A stretch of DNA of 64,000 nt from Galbula dea (Eukaryota; Chordata; Aves; Piciformes; Galbulidae), in contig VWZX01006814.1 in NCBI GenBank assembly GCA_013399015.1, positions 3,074,699 through 3,138,698 of the forward strand. Reading direction: 5' to 3'. Under the pieces are notes generated by a model that saw nothing but the letters and a program-made list of their open reading frames with translations, was not told the DNA's origin and searched no databases. The translations under genes were made by a program, and so were the position numbers. The first letter of the stretch is position 1. Every line of letters begins with the position of its first letter. Positions 61,096-64,000 of this stretch are shown here, one piece after another.

Positions 61096-63436
61096 GTGTT
61101 GGAAAATTATCACTGCCTTTTTCTTTCTCTCTTCCTCTTCCTCCCTCCCATCTCTGTTTTGCAACCACAAGCTATGGGCAATAGTAAATCCACAAGACAA
61201 AACATTCTTTTCTAATTTGTTTCCCTGAATTTCCATTGTTACACTTATGCCATCTAATGGACTACAGTGTTTTTCTGTCCTGTTCCCACTTTTTTCTATA
61301 AAATATGTTTAATATTTCTGAGGTTTTTAACTGCTTTAAAAACTTAAAAATAGCAGTAGGAGAGAGGTGCTTTCCCTACACAACGACTTGCAACATTCTG
61401 CATTCTGTGTATCTAGTATAACACTACTGCTGCACACATATCAAAGCCGTATGTTGTTTCAGACTGAAATCGCTTTGTTTAGATGCCTTTACGTGCTCTA
61501 AACCAGAATTGCAGACATTGACACTGTGAATTAACCCATAAAACCCACACAAACCAGCTCAGAAACAATTGGGGGAACTTTAAATTCAGTGCTGTTAGAG
61601 GTGCAAATAAGTCAACTAACATATGGAATTTGGAACAGGGATAGTGATATTTCTTTATAGTCTACATTATCTTCAGACCTACTCATCTTGCAGGATTGGC
61701 TCCAATTCTTACTCAAATAGTGATGCCAAAACCCACATACAGCTTGCTCACTGTAAGCCTTCATTTTATAATCAAAACCATTTTTATTTTGATTCACTCC
61801 CCCTTCGTTTTAAGGGATGAGAAACTTTTCCTTGTTTCTGTAAAGATCATCTTTGCCTCAAACACAGACTCATTCAATTACTTGGTTGAATGTCCAGGCA
61901 AATGCTACAAAAATAACAAATATTTTGAAACAAATAAAGGACAAATACAACAGCCAGTGATTTTTCAGGTGGGTTCTTGTATTGATTTGTGTTGAGGTTG
62001 TATTGTTTGTTTGGTTTTAGGGTTTTTTTTTTCCCTTAAGTATCTCTGGCAGGATAAAAACCTCAGAAGGAATATTCCTGGATCCCTCTGCAAACACAGC
62101 TAGGAAAAATGGAATTTGCTGTTGCACCAAGAGGATTTAACTTAATGGATTATAAAGCCATTGGCCAATAAAGTTGGATCCATAGCTCCAGTTCTTTACA
62201 TGTGATCTAGTCCATATTCCTAAAAAGTTATAGTCTGAAAACTAAAAAGGCACTGCAAACCCCATGGGGCTGTGTTTCAGTGAAAAGCCAAATCCAAGGT
62301 GCCATCACATGGGCATTATATGCTCAGACAGGTTGTACTCAAGGGAGCAGGCAGTTGAAGGCAGGACTGTGCTGGCCTCCTAAAAAGGCTTTGATTGCCA
62401 GCAGTTTTTCTTGGCTCATGGGTGTGCTGCTTTGTTGCTACCTTTCCACCGTATGAAGTGTTGGATTTGCAGAGCGTTTTGGGTTGTTCTGGCCATGGGG
62501 GAAGAGGGCCTCCCCATGATGCATGTGTTACTCATTGTTTTTTGTGGGCTAGGAGGCAACACATAGCCACAGCTTCCTCTTGCCAAAATGATCCAGTCCA
62601 CCAGTGGCCTTGGATCCATGGCTTCTGCTGAGATGACCACTGTGGGCCTTACTGACATTAATGAAAAATTCACCAAAACCAGGAGAAGCTTGAAGGCTCC
62701 TTGTTGCTTTTGCTGTTGCTTCTCTTACCAACAGGGAAAACATGCTGGGTTTGTAGTACATGGATCTGCTCTCATTTACATTGATGTACCTTTATTCAAA
62801 GAGGAAATCCTGGGTTACTCTGAGTTAAGGTCTGCCCCTGGGAGCCGTCCTGAGTTATTTGAACAAAGCTGTGTTCTCCAGGCTGTCATTTATATAACCG
62901 GATGTCTGTCCTGCTTGATCCATGCCCTCATCAATATGCTTTGTGTGAGTGTTATTTGATTTGATTTATTCTGCCTTATTTGGAATCATAGATTGATCCC
63001 ACATAAAAATTCCTAGGGAAATCAGGCAGTTTCTCTGTAGCACTTGATTTTCACTGCACTGTAGCCCCCTAAAAACTGTAGTCTGAGAGGAAAAGGTACA
63101 GAGGCTGAGAATCAAAGCAGAAGGCTTCTACAATAAGCTGAGACTCAAATCAAAATGCATAGACATAGGTAATGATGGCTTGGAGAGGAACTGTTCTTTT
63201 TCAGTTGAACAGATCGAGCATCCAAACAAACAGTAGATTGTTTTTGGATTTCTTTTTTCTTTTTTTACATAACGTATCTTCTGGGACTCAAAGGCCTATA
63301 CATAATTAAGGAAGTTTCTTTTTTAACCAGATGCATTGTGATGTGTGCTCTCCAAACAAAATAAATAACCATTACAACACGAGAACTGCAGGATCGTTTT
63401 ATCCCTCCCCCTCTCCCTTCGCTTTGAATTTTCTCT
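61096..63436. other. Stretch with no supported gene
   Basis: ORFs at 61696-61995 and 62588-62959 (123 codons, cysteine- and leucine-rich) have no recognisable family or splice context. The latter is overlapped by minus frames. A TTGGCCAA-type palindrome containing a CCAAT core lies near 62160. Confidence 0.3.
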
Positions 63437-63619
63437 ATGGAAAATCAGACGCCATATCCACCGCCTCCTAAGAACAGCACTGTGATCTTGCAGACTCCTG
63501 CAACATGGGAGCCCAGGCGCTGGCAAACAGGCAGCAATGTAGACCATCTTGGGAAGGAAAAAAAGAGTACACAGAGGCAGGAGGGTGGGCTGGGAACCAG
63601 GAAGTCAGAGCATCCCTAG
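63437..63619 (+). CDS. Candidate small ORF, product unknown
   Basis: A 60-codon frame starting MENQTPYPPPPKNSTVILQT is preceded by a pyrimidine-rich stretch (TCCCTCCCCCTCTCCCTTCG). The N-terminus carries a PYPPPP motif of the kind bound by WW/SH3 domains. The remainder is basic and polar. There is no hydrophobic segment and no clear donor inside. The initiation context is weak (TCTATGG). A short unannotated exon or a chance ORF are both possible. Confidence 0.17.
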   Translation: MENQTPYPPPPKNSTVILQTPATWEPRRWQTGSNVDHLGKEKKSTQRQEGGLGTRKSEHP

Positions 63620-64000
63620 GTGTCGTCCTTCCCTGGCTGTGTATTGACATAGAAATGATTTCTCCATATTGATTCCTGACCGTGTTCACATGCACGTCCC
63701 ATGAGGTTATTTTTTGCTTTACTTTTGTTTGTGTTTTTTATACAAGGCTTGGGGATCTATTGGAGAAAAAGTGATACCCAGGAATGAAATGTCATTATGA
63801 TGTGACTGTATTGGCATTTAAGAGGCATAAACATGATAGGTTCTGTCTCAGAGGCAAAATCCTGCCCAGGTCAAGGCCTGCTTGCACCCTAAGTGCTCCT
63901 TGAAATCACTGTCCTCAGAAAGTATTTTAACAGTGCAAGCAACAGGTTCTGATAAAGACAGAGGGTAGCAGGACCTGCAACAATGACAAAAGTGCTACTG
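63620..64000. other. Window end, nothing recognised
   Basis: Unique sequence to the edge of the window. No exon or repeat can be supported. Confidence 0.4.

Overview
The window is non-coding-rich vertebrate nuclear DNA, almost certainly from a bird. The strongest evidence is repeat content. There are several chicken-repeat-1 (CR1) LINE copies with the avian 3' end (a GATGATCTTTCGAGGTCCC-type motif followed by an ATTCTGTGAT tail). There is one solo LTR of an avian endogenous-retrovirus type that starts TGTCCTGG and carries its own TATA box. Several old, degraded palindromic MITE-like repeats of the kind shared by birds, crocodilians and turtles are also present, plus MIR-like SINE tails. There is no bacterial-style gene packing, no rRNA, tRNA or CRISPR array, and no obvious CpG island. 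The ORFs are short and scattered as expected by chance. The longest (162 codons, 34308-34796) matches nothing I recognise.

Layout. 1-7.2 kb: one plausible spliced exon (584-678), a GT microsatellite, a short young CR1 tail and a possible MIR. 7.2-8.4 kb: an old, fairly long antisense CR1 carrying the 3' half of ORF2. 8.4-19.7 kb: mostly unannotatable sequence with two small tandem duplications. 19.2-20.9 kb: a homeodomain-site-rich AT block, an internally deleted CR1 that keeps part of the reverse transcriptase, and an old MITE. 21-33 kb: purine tracts, a CTCCT tandem repeat and candidate exons at 27.28, 29.19, 30.6 and 32.9 kb. 33-36.5 kb: a palindromic MITE, a 60-bp tandem duplication, a MIR-like tail and a 70-bp candidate exon. 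36.5-49.4 kb: mostly unique sequence, three CR1 fragments and a candidate C-terminal exon at 43.86 kb. 49.4-50.1 kb: the solo LTR. 51.1-51.5 kb: another CR1. 55.16-55.68 kb: a candidate terminal exon with a poly(A) signal. 58.2 kb: a cysteine-rich candidate exon on the minus strand. 60-61.1 kb: AT-rich, conserved-element-like DNA.

I could not identify any protein-coding gene by name. The window most likely lies in long introns of one or more genes, or in an intergenic stretch. Candidate exons rest only on splice signals plus open frames and carry low confidence. Repeat calls rest on recognition of family sequences and are the reliable part of this annotation. No single novel system was found. 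The best leads are the exon candidates on both strands, the internally deleted CR1, a 54-bp CR1 stub with perfect 8-bp flanking repeats, and the putative regulatory blocks at 19.2-19.6 and 28.6-28.7 kb.
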